Shown here: piece after piece, positions 27,701 to 42,125 of the stretch | Layout: each line of letters starts with the position of its first letter | How positions within the stretch are numbered: the first letter of the stretch is position 1 | DNA from: Salminus brasiliensis | Taxonomy: Eukaryota > Chordata > Actinopteri > Characiformes > Bryconidae | Direction of reading: 5' to 3' | DNA length: 64,000 bases | Assembly (NCBI RefSeq): GCF_030463535.1 | Contig: NC_132893.1 | Location: 26,410,782-26,474,781 of the forward strand | Translations under genes and position numbers: made by a program | Notes under the pieces: model-generated | The model's input: only the letters and a program-made list of their open reading frames with translations | What the model was told of the DNA's origin: nothing | Databases searched by the model: none

Positions 27701-30700
27701 TGAGGATGTTGAGGAGGATGCGGAGGAAGGCTTTGGTAAGTAGACCTTCTTTGTGCTTGCTTATTTGCATGTAATATGATTTTTATTTTTTAGTAGTATT
27801 GGATGCACACACACCATATTTATGTAGCATGCTTATCTTAGTCAGACCACCATAATCAGACCACCCTTTATGTGATTTCTCTATTAACCCTGATTCAAGA
27901 TTATGTTTGCCAATGGAGATAAAAAAATAATAAAAGGTAAAAAATTGTGCTTAATGTAATCAGTGGATAGATGCCAAATGCCCTTTGTGTTCAGATATAT
28001 GAATAGAACTCCTCTCTGATATTGAGCCGAACAGAAAAGGTGCAGTTTGATGGTCTGCAGTGTGGAACTGTTTAACAGTTGAATATGGAATTTCTGCTGT
28101 GCCAGCGTTTCTGTAGTGCTTGAAATATCCGCTGTTGCGCCATATATGGGCTATAGGATGAGACTGTATGAGTGTGTAGCTATATCTGTCCTTGACCGCA
28201 GCAACATGCAGTCAAAACCAGATCCAGTCCCATGACGTCTTGTACTCTGCCTTTGGTTAAAAATTAAGCGGCTGTAAAAGGGCTGCAGTTCACAGTCAGA
28301 AGTGTTGTGTGACTGGTGTGATTTAAGAGCACCAGAAAACCAGGAGAAAGGAACAGTTACTGCTGTGTGTTAAAGTTTTTCTCTGACTTGCTGAAGCCCA
28401 TTTAGTGCTATGAACATGTCTTTGTCCCCTGTCTGAGATGGGTCCTGTTATATCTGGCGAAGAATTAGAAGCGAGAAGAAGGAGAAGCGGGCCATAATCT
28501 AAGGCGTTGTCAGACACTAACTAACAGTTTGTTTCAGACGGGGGCAAAAGCTTTTTAAAGGCTTTTTGTACGCATATGTGGTATGTCAAAATATTTGTAG
28601 ACACCCCATCTAATGAATGCATTCAGCTACTTTAAGTTGCATTGTTGACACAGATGTAAAACAGCGTATCTAGTCCCTGTGGAGAAGTGTCACCAATAGA
28701 ATCAGACTCTCTGGAGCAGATAAACATGAACCTATTGGCACCATACCTAATGCCAGTGGTATGCTCCACAGCATTGAGCTGTGGAAGTGTGATCTCTGGA
28801 ATGATGATGCTCCATCCAGTCACTCCAGGATAAAGTCTCTTTTTAATACCCTTGATTTCAGAAGAAACAGTTAATGAGCAGGTGTCCCAATACTTTTGTC
28901 CATATAGTGCACGATAGGATAGGAGACATACCAGGTGTATGGAGTTATCTAGATTAGAGCTGGGCCATATGATAAAAATATTGTATGACAATATTTAAAG
29001 ATATTTTCACTGTGATGGACTTAAAAACTACCACCCAAAAACTCAAATTTCCCAAATTTAGTACAGTGATTTTTTTTTTTAGATGTGCTGCACTTTATCC
29101 CATTAAACCAGGCTAATTACACTGTTTGTAATAAAACAACATGAAACAGCTGGTCAGTGTTATTTAAGCACTGATGATATCCTCAATATACTTTAAAAAA
29201 AAAAGCATATTGTGTATGATAAGATAATTTATCACAATGCGATAAAATATTGTCATATTGCCCAGCTCTAATCTAGATTCACATTTTGAGGTCATTTGTG
29301 TTCAGCTGTTTCTCAGCTGTTTGTCCATTTGCAGATCCAAGTCTTCCAGAACCACTTCCCGAACAGATTAGATGTCTGAAAATGTTTTTTGGACACCACA
29401 GTTTTAAACCGTATGTCTGCCATTACTTTTGTTTTGTTACATACTTTTGTATCTCACCCATTGTGCACACTCAGTGTGTTTAATGTGACAAGTGGAAGTA
29501 GCACTTTACTTTGAAGAACTTGCATCGCTGCCAAGGGTATTCATTCTAATTTAGCACATGGCACTCTTCTGCAGGGTACAATGGAAAGTGATTCAATCCG
29601 TTCTTCAACAGAGGAGGGATAACCTTGTTGTCATGGCAACTGGTAAGTTGCTTTTTTTCCCCCTTATTTTGGAAAGGGGAAGGGCTGTTAACTGATAGTC
29701 TGGATATTTAGATTTCTTACAAAACACATGATTAAGAAGCCATTGTACTGTCTGTTGACGGTCTGTGAGTTTTTACTAGAACGCTCAACATGCCTGATCC
29801 TGCCAGATCCAAACCTATTTCCAGCAGGTAGAGAAGAAGTACTGTATCCCTCTGCAGAATATTAGATTTGTTGAAAAAAGTTAATTTTTTAATGTTATTC
29901 CTAAGTTGAAAAGATGATCTTTTGAGAAAGTGACTTATTTAGAGTATGTTAAAATAACTTAAATAATTTTTTCACAATACCAATTTGTATAACTTTTTAA
30001 ACATTTAAATTTAACATTATGAGAACTGTAGTAAAATGTTTATTATACCTTGTGTTTGTTGACAAATTATCCTTAAATAATGATTACTCAACTTAGTATT
30101 AACAACTACATAATCATTGTGTGAAACCTTGTATTTTCTATGCATCTATACAAATGATTATCCGATACTTATATCATGTAGGCTTACACACATAGCTAAC
30201 AATGTATGGCTTGTTTCTAACCCACATAATACCCACTTGTAACACGTATTGGTGTGCGACATATAGAGTCACTTTGCATGGCATATTACTCACCCACTTA
30301 CTAACTTACATGATATTTACTCATAAGACGTATTATAACCTTATTACATTGTATGGCCTACTAACTCACATGACATGGCCTCCTGAGACACATTAACATG
30401 TAACATATGGAGTTCTATGGTAAAGGCGGGTGATTCACGCTTAAAGACATTTGCGTTACTAAAACTATACATCAGCATGACAAGTGAGGCCACTCCATGT
30501 GTCTGAAGTCACTGTCATGGACCATCGTGTTGGCCCCAATTGGGACTGGTGTACTTTGTTTGAACTGAAGTGATATGGAGGGGATGCTGATAGGGTCGGA
30601 CAAAGCGGCCTTCTCTCTGTGTGGGTAACTCCCTAACCTGCAGCTGCCTCGCACACACATAGAGAATGCTACACTGTCCAGCTTTGAGAAAATACAAAAC

Positions 30701-33700
30701 ATAGTCAAGGTCAAGCATGATGGTGGAGTCAGACACGTGAATCTGAGTACTAACATGTGCCATCTTGCATATTCACATAGACTAATCTGTAGAAACGCCT
30801 CATCGGCAGGTTTCACGTCATTTGGGGTATAAACGTGGAGTCAGATGAGAACGGGGTCAGAACTTTGCTTTGGGATGGTTGATACACTGTCTTTAATGCA
30901 TTTGTTCTCCTGGATCCAGCATTCTTAAATAAATACTTTGGTTTGCTTCTAACTTCACTCCACTCGTCTGCGACTCTTTCCACAAAACGAACACGCAAGG
31001 TGTTGCGCCCCGGAAGAGGGGTGGGGTACGGGCAACACTATGTAGACATTTTTCTACAGAACGAACAGCTTTTATTTTGACATACCAAGAAAAAATCTCC
31101 AGAAATTTCAAGAAAATAAATAATTTATTTGAGATTTAAAGTCAGACAACATAATCATTTACTACAGTCGTGGACCAAAGTGCTGTAAAATGTGTGTAAA
31201 CCTATACCTGTAGATACCATATTAATTAAAACCATGCATCATACCTGAGCCTGCCAAGTACCTTACACTGTGACACAATGTTATGAAGAATGGAACAATA
31301 GAAATGCTGTAAAATTACTGTGATTCAACCTTTTCACATTGACTTCCTTTGAAAGGTGAGATTTTTTTCTTCTTGCCATTTTGGAGATACAGGCTTTTTA
31401 TGTGACAGCGTTAATTGTGGGTAAATGATAAAAAGACTGAAATAAGGATCTTCTCTTATTGTGTGTGTGTGTACACTATCTTTACAGGTTATGGAAAGAG
31501 CTTGTGCTTCCAGTTCCCTCCAGTTTACTGCGTGAACATGAGTGTGGTCATTTCTCCTCTGATTGCTCTAATGGAGGACCAGGTGCTGCAGCTCAAGTGG
31601 GTAACTGCGAGGGTTCACCTTTAGCACATTTTTTCCAGAGTGAATAAAGAGTTGGATGGGGCTGTCCCATGAAATTAGGTTAAACGGACACATTTGTAAA
31701 TGTCTAACATCCCAGCAATTAGGTTATAGTTCTGTAGTGAACAACTCTGTAGTGAAATCTCAAATAATCACCACAATTCTGTTATATTTGCTGGTACTCT
31801 TTACACAGTAGTGGAGTGTAGACGATATTAGCAGTTTACCTTTTATGGTTTTGCATTATTTCTGTGTTGATATTTGACATCTGTGTACTTGACCCTACAG
31901 GTGGCCTTTGCTAACAGACCCCTTAGCAGACTGATTGGCCCTATGCCATACTTCCCACACATATCTATTGTATGAAGTGTATGAGTGTTCACATATAACA
32001 CCAGCCTTTGTTTTTTATGAAATGGCAAGACTCAGAGCTCGAAACTGATTCCTTCCCAGCTACTAAACAAAATGGTGACGTTCCTCTCTCTGCATTTCAG
32101 AATGTCTAACATTCCGGCTTGTTTCCTTGGATCGGCTCAGACCAAAAATGTGTTTGCTGACCTAATAAAGTAGGTTTATTTCTGTCTGTGTTTGCAAATT
32201 ATGGAAGCCCTGTACCTTGACTGTTCTCATATATATATATATGTGTGGTTTGTGCTTTACATCAAGGGGGGTTTTCAGAGTTGTATACATGACCCCCGAG
32301 TTCTGCTCAGTAAATATTCATCTGCTTGAACGGCTGAATGGATCAATTGGTAAGTAAAATGAGAAAAAGGAACAGTTGTAAAGTTTGATATTTCTCTCCA
32401 GTTATTGATCATAACTCTGGTCTGATTTTAGGGATCTCACTTGTTGCAGTGGATGAAGCTCATTGTATTTCACAGTGGGGTCATGACTTTAGAGGTGCTT
32501 ACAGAGACCTTGGCAAACTGAAGAGAAGCCTCCCAGATGTAAGTTGTCTGTTTCCAGTCTAAACAAACATAGACAAAACAAAGCAGCACCAACCATATGG
32601 GTTTTGTTAGGGATGTGTTTTATCCAATCATGTTCATTCCTGCAACAGAAAATGTCACTATTACCAGTGACTAAAGATCTTAAATGTAGAAAAGAAAACA
32701 GTGGGCACAGGGCACAAAGAAATAAGGGAACAAGATGAAAGTAGAATGTAGCTAAGTGCCCCCAAATGTTCAGAATCTGCTCTGGTTAATGTAGTTGTTC
32801 CCTGAAGAGTGAGTTTGAGGTTAAATAATATATCCTATGCATTCAAAACCCACCACGCAGCCCCGCCATACCCGCCATGCATTTGGTTTATTTGCATTTG
32901 GTTTATTTGGTTTATTTTGCATTTGGTTGGCTTTCATTACACTTGTTCATTTGTTTGTTTATTCTCTAGGTTCCTATTGTGGCACTGACAGCCACTGCAA
33001 GCCCCTCTATCCGGGAAGACATAGTAAAGAGTCTCCACTTGGTGAATCCTCTAGTTACTTGCACTTCTTTTGACCGTCCCAATCTCTACCTAGATGTGAA
33101 CCGCAAATCTGGTGACCTCATCAAAGACCTCAAGAGCTTCGTGGTGAAAAAGAGCGGGTAGGCTGTTGCATCCACTACAGTTCAGGCTCTTTCAGACATG
33201 CATTAATAATAACCTAAGCTTTTCTGTATGGAATGGCCATTGTCAGAGGTGATTATGAGTTTGAGGGGGCAGCCATCGTGTACTGCCCATCTAAGAAAGA
33301 GGCTGAAAGAGTGACTGCTGCTCTGTACAAGCTGGGTATCCGGTGTGGGGTTTACCATGCAGGCCTGAGCATCAAGCAGAGGAGGGAAACCCAGTATCAG
33401 TTCATGAGAGATGAAATTCAGGTGGGTTTCACCTTTAACACTGCTCTAATTGTTGTTGAATTGTTTATGAAAAGATGCAAATCACTTTTTCGATGATTTA
33501 AATGTTTTTCTAAATACTTTTTAAAAGAATTGGTTAAAATTCTTTAAAAAGTTTTAAAAACCTTTTTGAAAAGCAATCTGAACCTTTCCTGAAAGGTGAT
33601 TTGAAGATGATTCGTTTTTGAAAAGCGATTCAGATCTTTTGAAACATCATTTTAACCTTTAAAGTAAAAACTAAAATAAAATCCTGTCAAAGCAAATAGA

Positions 33701-36700
33701 GCCTTTTTGAAAAATGTAAAAAGTAATAAAAAAATATTTGCGCTTTTTTTAAACCTTATTTAAAGCAACATAAACCTAAACTATGTCGTTTTATACACAC
33801 ATTTGAACCTGGAAATTAAGTTTATTCTTTTCCCAATTGTATTGTGTTGTCATTTGCAGTGTGTGGTGGCTACTGTGGCCTTTGGGATGGGAATTAATAA
33901 GCCTGACATTAGAAAGGTCATTCACTATGGGGCTCCTAAAGAGATGGAGTCCTACTATCAGGAGATTGGCAGGGCAGGCAGGGATGGACTGCCCAGCGCC
34001 TGTCATGTCTTATGGATGCCTGGGGATATGGTACTCAACAGGTGACTTTTCGCAAACATGGGTTTCTACAATTTTCAAAGCACTGAATGCTCTGATCTTG
34101 CATTTCAACACTCAGTATATGCCTCCATGTATATATTGTTTAGATTCCTTCTCAACCAGTCTAAAAGTGAACGATTCAGAGGGTACAAAATGGAAATGAT
34201 GGCCAAGATGGAGAAGTATTTGAATTCCACCAAGTGCAGGAGGAAGTAGGTTAATTGTGTGGTTTGGAATATTCTGTATTTTTATTTGTTTGCACAAATT
34301 TCTAATTTATAAACTAACTTCAAACACTGATCCTACATACTTTTAGACTTATTTATTATTATTCTTCTTTAGGAACCATATTTTTTGTTAAGCCTTGGGC
34401 TGTGCCAGTATATATCCCATATCTCCCAGCCCTTTCAACAACTGTTGTCTGATTGGCTTATGGTATTATAATTGAAACTTTGTGTCACTAAAATTTAGGA
34501 GCATAAAATGTGAAATGAAGTGCTAAAGTATACTTTTTCAGTATGTCTTTCACAGAAATTGGCTATAGAGATGCCTGTAGCATTTTGTTTATTGCTTCAG
34601 GGTCTGGCCCAGTCAGGCCCATTAATGGATGGCTGGTTCTTCATTGTAATGCATCATTAATGTCTTATTCAAATGAATCATGAGAACTGTAACATCTGCA
34701 GGTTAATTTTGTCACATTTTGAGGATAAGCAACTTCGAAAAGTCACATCTGGTATAATGGGAACCGACAAGTGCTGTGACAACTGCAAATTTGGGTAGGT
34801 GTCTGAAGTTTTTTTTTGTTTTGTTTTTTATAAATATGATGTGTATCCTTGTATTAATCTTCTGTATTAGATATTATGCTTAATTGTGTTATACTCATGT
34901 GGATTTATTTCATTCCTTAGTGTTATTTGTGTACATTGTGGAAACAGGAGAACTTTTTAAAACTGCTAATAACTTGTATGGAAGAACTGATGCAGCACTG
35001 ATTTATGCAGTTTTACTGGTTGGGAATATGTGTCTCATGGTAGCATTTAAAGAGTGTAAGGTAAAATGCAGGTTCTTAGCATTTATTGAGTTGTACAGTT
35101 TGGTGTGTCTGCTATTAGAAAGGTGCATTCATTGTGACCTAAAGTGATTGTTGTGTACTCTCACTGACTTATTAACTTTAAGGGAGTAGTTCAACTAAAG
35201 AAAATCTGATTTAAGCAGTTTTCCTGACTAGCTCAACTGTTTTCTACCATCACACACTGCATCATTGAATAATCTGAATTAAAGTTGCGTATGTGGTTTC
35301 TGACCTGTGTTTTTAGTGGTTCAAAATATTGGAAATTCACTTTTCAGTACTTTAGTACAGTTTACTGGTAAACAGGTCAGTGCTCTCTCTTTCAGTTCTT
35401 TTGTTTCTCCTCAGGACCCATCTTGGCCCTGGCCAAGAGTCTTCAGAGCAGGACCTTCAGGACTTTGGGCCCTGTGCCTTTCAGCTGATGGGGGCAGTGA
35501 GCGCCATGGGAGAGAAATTTGGCATTACCGCTCCCATACTTCTGCTGCGTGGCTCAGTAAGGCTCAACACCCCAACTACAAACCAAATAGTCACTCTAAG
35601 AAGAAACCACAGAAGAATATTTGTTTAAGCATTGCATTATTTTCTCCATCATCCCATCTGACATGTTTAATAATCAAATAGTTTGGTTGGTATATATGTG
35701 TTTTTGATGGTTGCGTCTCTTGTCTGGCTTCTTTTATACTCTCTCTTTTCCAGACATCTCAGAGAGTTCCTGATCACTTCCGAAAGAACCGCTTTTTTGG
35801 CGCAGGGAGGAGTGTGTCTGAACCCTGGTGGAGGGCTCTGGGTCGTGAGCTTGTCAGTGAGAAGTACCTGATGGAGACTGCTGGCTTCAATAAGTTCAGT
35901 ACCCTCTGCAAACTCACCCCCAAGGTATTTGTGCAGCACCAGATTACACATTAAAAAATGATGGTTTGTGCTTGTGGAATTGTGATGAACAGGCTCTTGC
36001 ATGTGTATCTCTATTCAGGGCAGAACCTGGTTAAACAAAGCTGAGGATGAGAAACACAGAACCCTCCTCCTGCAGCCCAACAGAGACCTGTGTTCAAGAA
36101 TGTATGTGCCAAGGTACGCCCCCCCCCCTTTCACTGTCTTTCACTCTGTGTCCCAGTCTATAACTTGGTCACTAGTGGTATATGTACCACTGTGTAACAC
36201 ACTCACTCAGTTCACACTCACTCACTCACTAACCTATGCACCATCCCTGTGACACCTGTTGCTCACACATAATAAATATACCACTGTTAGTTGGCTGATG
36301 TAATATGCTCTTGACTTCTACAGAAATCAAGATGTAAGACCCTCTGTGGCCAGAGTTCAAGATTCTCCACCAAGCACAATTCAGGTTAGTATGTTCATCA
36401 TTGCAGTTTAACTCTGCTGTCATAATTATTTTATTGTGTTTTTTCTCCTCTTTTAAACTCAGCCATTGTTTTACTAATCCACTGTCTTCTGTAGTCATTG
36501 CAGAGAACATATCCCCGCTCTCAGGCAGCTGCCAGTGCAGTGGTCAAGAAGGGTGCAGCATCAGATTTCAGGTATACCTCATACAAATTCTGTTCATGTT
36601 ATATTCATGTGGTGAAGTCCACTTCTAATGGGGCATCCATGTTTGGTAATTATTCCAAACTTAATCATTATTTCAAGTTGTTTATTATACTGTGAAATGA

Positions 36701-37946
36701 GCATTAAGGTGATTGTGACAGGTCCATCCCTGGACCTTCAAAAGCTCCCTCAGCCAAACCTCAGCCCCCTGCTGTCTCTGCCAGAGAGATGGAGTTACAG
36801 GTACTGTTCTCAAAACTAAAGATTTTTCTTGCAGATCGTTATCGTTTCTGACTCTGACCCAGTGTTGTAATTTATTGAAGGCTGAGCTGTACAGCAAGTT
36901 GGTAGCTGAGAGACAGAAGCTGGCCAGCGTAAAGGATGTCCCTCCAGCTATACTGGCCACTAATAAAATCCTCCTGGACATGGCCAAAATAAGGTATTGT
37001 GTAACAGTGTATGTGTCTTGATAAAGTGTGTCAGAAACGTCCGGAGTCCTCAAGAGTACACAGCTAGAGAGAGTGTCAGTATCCATTAACATGGAAGCGT
37101 AAATGGCAGCACTTAACGGCTTCCGTTCTTGTTGTAATCAATAGCTGAGGCTACTGTCCTAAATACACCCATAATTCAACCAAACACACTTGCCCGAGTT
37201 TCCACTCCATCAAGTGTAAAGTCCAGGTTTAAGTCCAGCTGTTATTTGTAACGAGGCAACCAATAAAACAAGAGTTAATCTGAACCGGAGTGAACTAATG
37301 GACTGAGTGAACGCTCTGCTCCTTCTCTGCTTTGCAAAACTCATTCTAGACTCTTCCTGGCTCTGATACGCTCCGCCGTCTGAACGCTTTCTACACTGAG
37401 CGCATTCAGTGCTGAGCTCTGTGCGGCGGTAAACCGTGCACAGCATCAGATGTACAAGGTCACTCAAATGCATTTTAACTTTTTTATGCCAAGACAAACT
37501 AGCCTTTTGTTCATATTGGGAAGGTTTGTATTCCAGACCTGTTAACTGCCCTTCTGTTGGCTGAAGCCCAATGAAGATTTTTGAGGGAGGTTGAAAACTG
37601 GTTAGCACTGTGTTAAAGTGCAGGTTGAATGTGACGCCGCTGTGACTGTGTAAAGGTCTATTTTTATACATGCTGCTGAGTCAGAAATAATGTGGTTTGT
37701 GTAGCTTGGTTTTAAGACATCCAATGTTCCTGTTCATGTTTTATTGGGTACAATAATAATAATGACCAATAATATGGTCAATATATGTTCCACCTCCTCC
37801 ATCTAGCATGGAGTAAATACACTGAGGTAGCTAAGAGATCCTCTCAGCAAGTGAAAGTGCATTTGATTATAGACTCACATTGACATAAGTGATCTCTAAC
37901 TGATGCCTGTTGTGAAGAGTTTGACGTATTGTATTGTATTGTATTG

Positions 37947-37992
<46 letters not shown>

Positions 37993-40900
37993 CAGGCCTT
38001 GCACAGTTGCCAGGCTAAAGCAGGTGGATGGCGTGTCCGAGGCAAAAGCGAACATGCTGGCTCCACTGCTGCAGACCATTACTGAGTTCTGCCAGAGACA
38101 CAGCCTGCAGGTGAACCCTTTAACTCAGAAATGTCTGGAGGTGCTGTTGTTTTACATTGCAATTGCAGAGAATATAATATACTTAATAATGTAGCTGAGT
38201 AATTTATTATTAAGAAGTGACCTATGACTGATAGGCTTAATATACAGCTACACAATGCCTTTGTTATTGTTGGTGATATCTGCAAATCTCGTTCTCTCTT
38301 TGTTCCCACAGGAGGCTGCAGCCACCAGCTCCCCTTCAGTTTGCAGTGTGTCACCTCCCAGTATGCAAACAAGAAAAACCTCTGCTTTAGCCGACAGTGT
38401 TGCTATATCCTACAGACTCTTCCAGACTGAGGGAAAAAGCATGGTAGAGTGCCATTTACTGTCACTCATGTGATTACAGCTTCCTGTGCTGTAAATCCAC
38501 CAAGTCTGACTTATCAGCTCCTCTATAAACTCTTGATAATTATTTAGGTGTTGTCCCTCAGGCTTGTTGCAGGGCAATGATGCAGCAAGCACTATGCAAC
38601 ACACCGATGAACCAAAGCATGATGACTATTGTGCATTTGCCTAATATGCTGTTAGTCATTTACATGCTATAAAACAGCTCCCTACATTGTATCTCTGAAG
38701 GTGCTCAGCTTTTTGCACCAATACGATTGGCTGTGGTTTTAAGCTCGTCTTGCAGGTACCTGCCTGTTCATGTGATGTAAAAGAAAACAGGACATCTCAC
38801 ACCAGGCAACCATCTTGCATTTCTCCAAGGTCCTGTTTGGATGATCATGTGTCCATTGTAGGCTCTTAAGATGGTAGACGGTGTGTTAGCATGGGCACTC
38901 TGACTGGTCAGTGAATGGCAGCACTGACAGCAACTTCTGCCACAGTAGCCATTTGGTTGGTTTGGATCGGACAGCTACCATTGCCATTGTGCACTGAGTC
39001 TTGGGTACTCAACACACTATTGCTGATTAGGTATTTGAAGTAGGTTTTCACCTCAGCTGACCGGAAGTCCCCAACAATCCTTTTCATCTTGATGTTGTGA
39101 AGATGCTCCAGTCCAAGCAGTCATCAAGCAGTTATTATATTTGCCCTTGTCAAAGTCGCTCAGTTGTACACACCTTCCCATTTTTCATATGTCTGACAAG
39201 TTGACTACAACCGTTTTCTCATCTGTCATAATGTTTTGGCTCATCGGTGTATGTGCTACTGGTAGTTTCGTAAACTTTAAGGGGTTTATCCTTTGTTTTA
39301 AATCTTTGGTACAGTGTTGAAATACCTGGGTGGTCTAAGGCAACAGGCTCAAATTTGTGTACTTTCCTGAATGCTGAGGATTCTGGTCTCCATATGAAGG
39401 TGTCAGCATGACAAGTTTACATTGTACATCACTTGTGTTTTTACAGCGGCAGGTAGCTGATGCACGTAGCCTGCCTATGACCGTGGTGGAGTCCCATCTT
39501 TTACAGGCTCAGAAGGCTGACCATCCACTGGACACAGAGAGAGCTGGACTCTCTTCTTCTGTATTCAGTACGATCACCCGCATCGTCTCCTCTCCACCTC
39601 TCAGCTCAGGTAACGTACTGATGTGCTGCTTAAGTCTAAGAAACCTCTACGTATGTGCAAAGATTGATGGATGTAATGTGGAACTAACGTTTACAACTGC
39701 GCCCTGTGTCACGCATGCATGGAGTGTATCGAAAAATCATGCGAATCATGGGGGGAAAATGCAAAAGCGCTGCAAACTCCCTTCTACCTTCAGGTCAGAA
39801 ACGCTCCCTCCTGTTTGCCGTAATTTATCACCACCCAGTAACACACCAGTAAAACCAACATTGACAGTAATGGTGATCTGCCTAGCTCAGTTTCTTAATA
39901 GCTTCGTAGTATTAAGATCATCTTAAATGGTGGAGAGTGTCTCACGTGATGCTTAAGCTTAGCTCAAGGTGGTTAATGTCTGAAATGGAAGTAAAAAAAG
40001 ATTTGCTGGACCAAAATTACACTAAACTGTCAAAAGCGTGATGTTTGCCGAACTGTGACTTTTGTGTACCAATACAACCCTGATACCTTTGCTTATGTTA
40101 CCTTGGCCTTTAAGTTTGTGGCCTGCTGTTGTCTCACAATTTCATGCTGAATGGACCAGTAGAAATCCTCCAAAATGACTTTGTATTAAACCTTTTTACA
40201 TGTACTTCCATTGAAAGTAAGGAACGTTTTTTCCTTCTCCTGTAAGTTTGCCATTTTGGATATACAAGATTTCTGCATGACAATATTAATACATAAATAA
40301 CCATACACATCCCTACTAGTTCTCCAAGGTATCCCAGTTCACTTAAGGCAGCAACACAAGTGCTGATTTATTACTGTGATGTGGTAAATGAAGTCTCTCC
40401 TCTTTTCTCTTCATTGTTCTCTTAGACCTAAGTGACTTTAAGAGGATTCGCTCTTTGGTGCCTGAGGAAATCAGCACTTTTCTGCTGCGGCTCTGCGTTG
40501 CTAAGCTCCAGAGAGAAGGCTTTCCTAATCCTCTGCCTTCTAGTCCACCATCAGCACAACCTAACATCTCCTGGATAGAGCCTCAGGTTAGTGCTCTTGT
40601 GTCCATGCTAATCAAGCTACCTGTCCTGCCAGCTGTCTTACAGTCACATTCCCTAGTATGGCACTTTTGCCAGCATGGTAGCAATATCAGTCAGGTCAGT
40701 GTGCCACACTCCAATTTATTTATTTATTAATTTGATTTAAAGCAGATTACACCACATTTCAGCCTATGCTGTTTTGAGACCACCAACAGAGGGCAGCACA
40801 GTGCCGTCATCTTTAGAGTACTTCTGCTTCTTAAGCTTTAATCTCAAGATCGTCTGTTGCTCTCTTGCTCTTGCTCTCTCTTCCTCTCTCTCTGTCACAT

Positions 40901-42064
40901 TGTTGTTGTTTTTTTGACAGTTGTATTAATTAATTACATTGCATACATTTTTAAATATTAAACAATGTACTTCATTTCTACAAGTTGTATTTTCAGACAA
41001 TAAATGCCTGTGCTGAGCAGAGTCAACTGTCACAGTACTTCTTAGAAAGCTGTTTCCTTGAGCCCAATCTCTCAGCCTTGTCACCTCATAAACCCTCCAT
41101 TAAGGCAGGGGAGGGGCACTAAAGGCAGTGGCTGACATCTGGTGCCTCCTCTCAGACTGATTACTGCAGATCTGTTTTCCCAAGCGCCTTGGTCCAGCAG
41201 GCCGCACTCCAGATGTGCACCCTGGACATTTTCTTGCTTCTCCTCTTCTTCTTGGCACACATCAGAAATCATCTGATCTGTGCTAAACAGTGACAAGTAG
41301 AGGAGACTTTTATATTGAAATGAGGACCGATGGCAGATATGTGTATGCAACATGGATAAACGGCATTTTCTACAAAAGGCATGAAAAGATCTTGGGTACA
41401 TATGTAGTTATTTTCTGCTGACAGTTTTAGAAACTCATTTTAGACCTCATTGCTTTCAGGCCAAGCCTGTTGAGGTGCATGGTGCAAGTGCTGCTCTCAG
41501 TTCAGGGCTTCAGCAACAGCAGCCTGAGGAGGACCCAGACATGAGTATGGACATGAGTGAGGACGACCTCTTCAGTGAACTGCCCATGCCCGAGGTAAGC
41601 CCAATTCAGTCATTCATTGGCATTGAGTCTCTACGGTCAAGGGGCGACTTTCTATGTGATTTTGGAGTATTGCTGTAAAGATTTGATTGCATTCAGCAAC
41701 AAGAGTGTTAGTAAGGTCAGAGTGTCGGAAGATCACCACCCCACCCCACCTCATCCCAAATTCCCAACATATCCCAAAAGTATTGGATTCAAGAGACCAC
41801 AGTTCCACTGCTCCACAGCTCAATGCTAGAGGGCTTTATACCCCTCTAGCCAAAGCCTGGCATTAGGCATTGTTCAAGGTTTATCTGCTCGAGAGAGTCC
41901 TATTCTATTGGTAATACTTCTGGACAAGGATCTATACAAGCTGTGTGTGTGTGTGCAATTGCACTTGTCAGCAATGGGTGCAGCATAATTAAAATAGCTG
42001 AATGCATTCATCAGACGGTGTACCCCACAAACATTTGTACATATTGTGTGTGTGTGTGTGTGTG

Positions 42065-42125
<61 letters not shown>

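Noticed and set aside
31597..31602. Alternative donor for wrn exon 13 at 31601 (after caagtgg)
   Set aside because: Using 31597 joins to exon 14 in frame and gives the Lys-Met-Ser of the human protein; the later donor does not.
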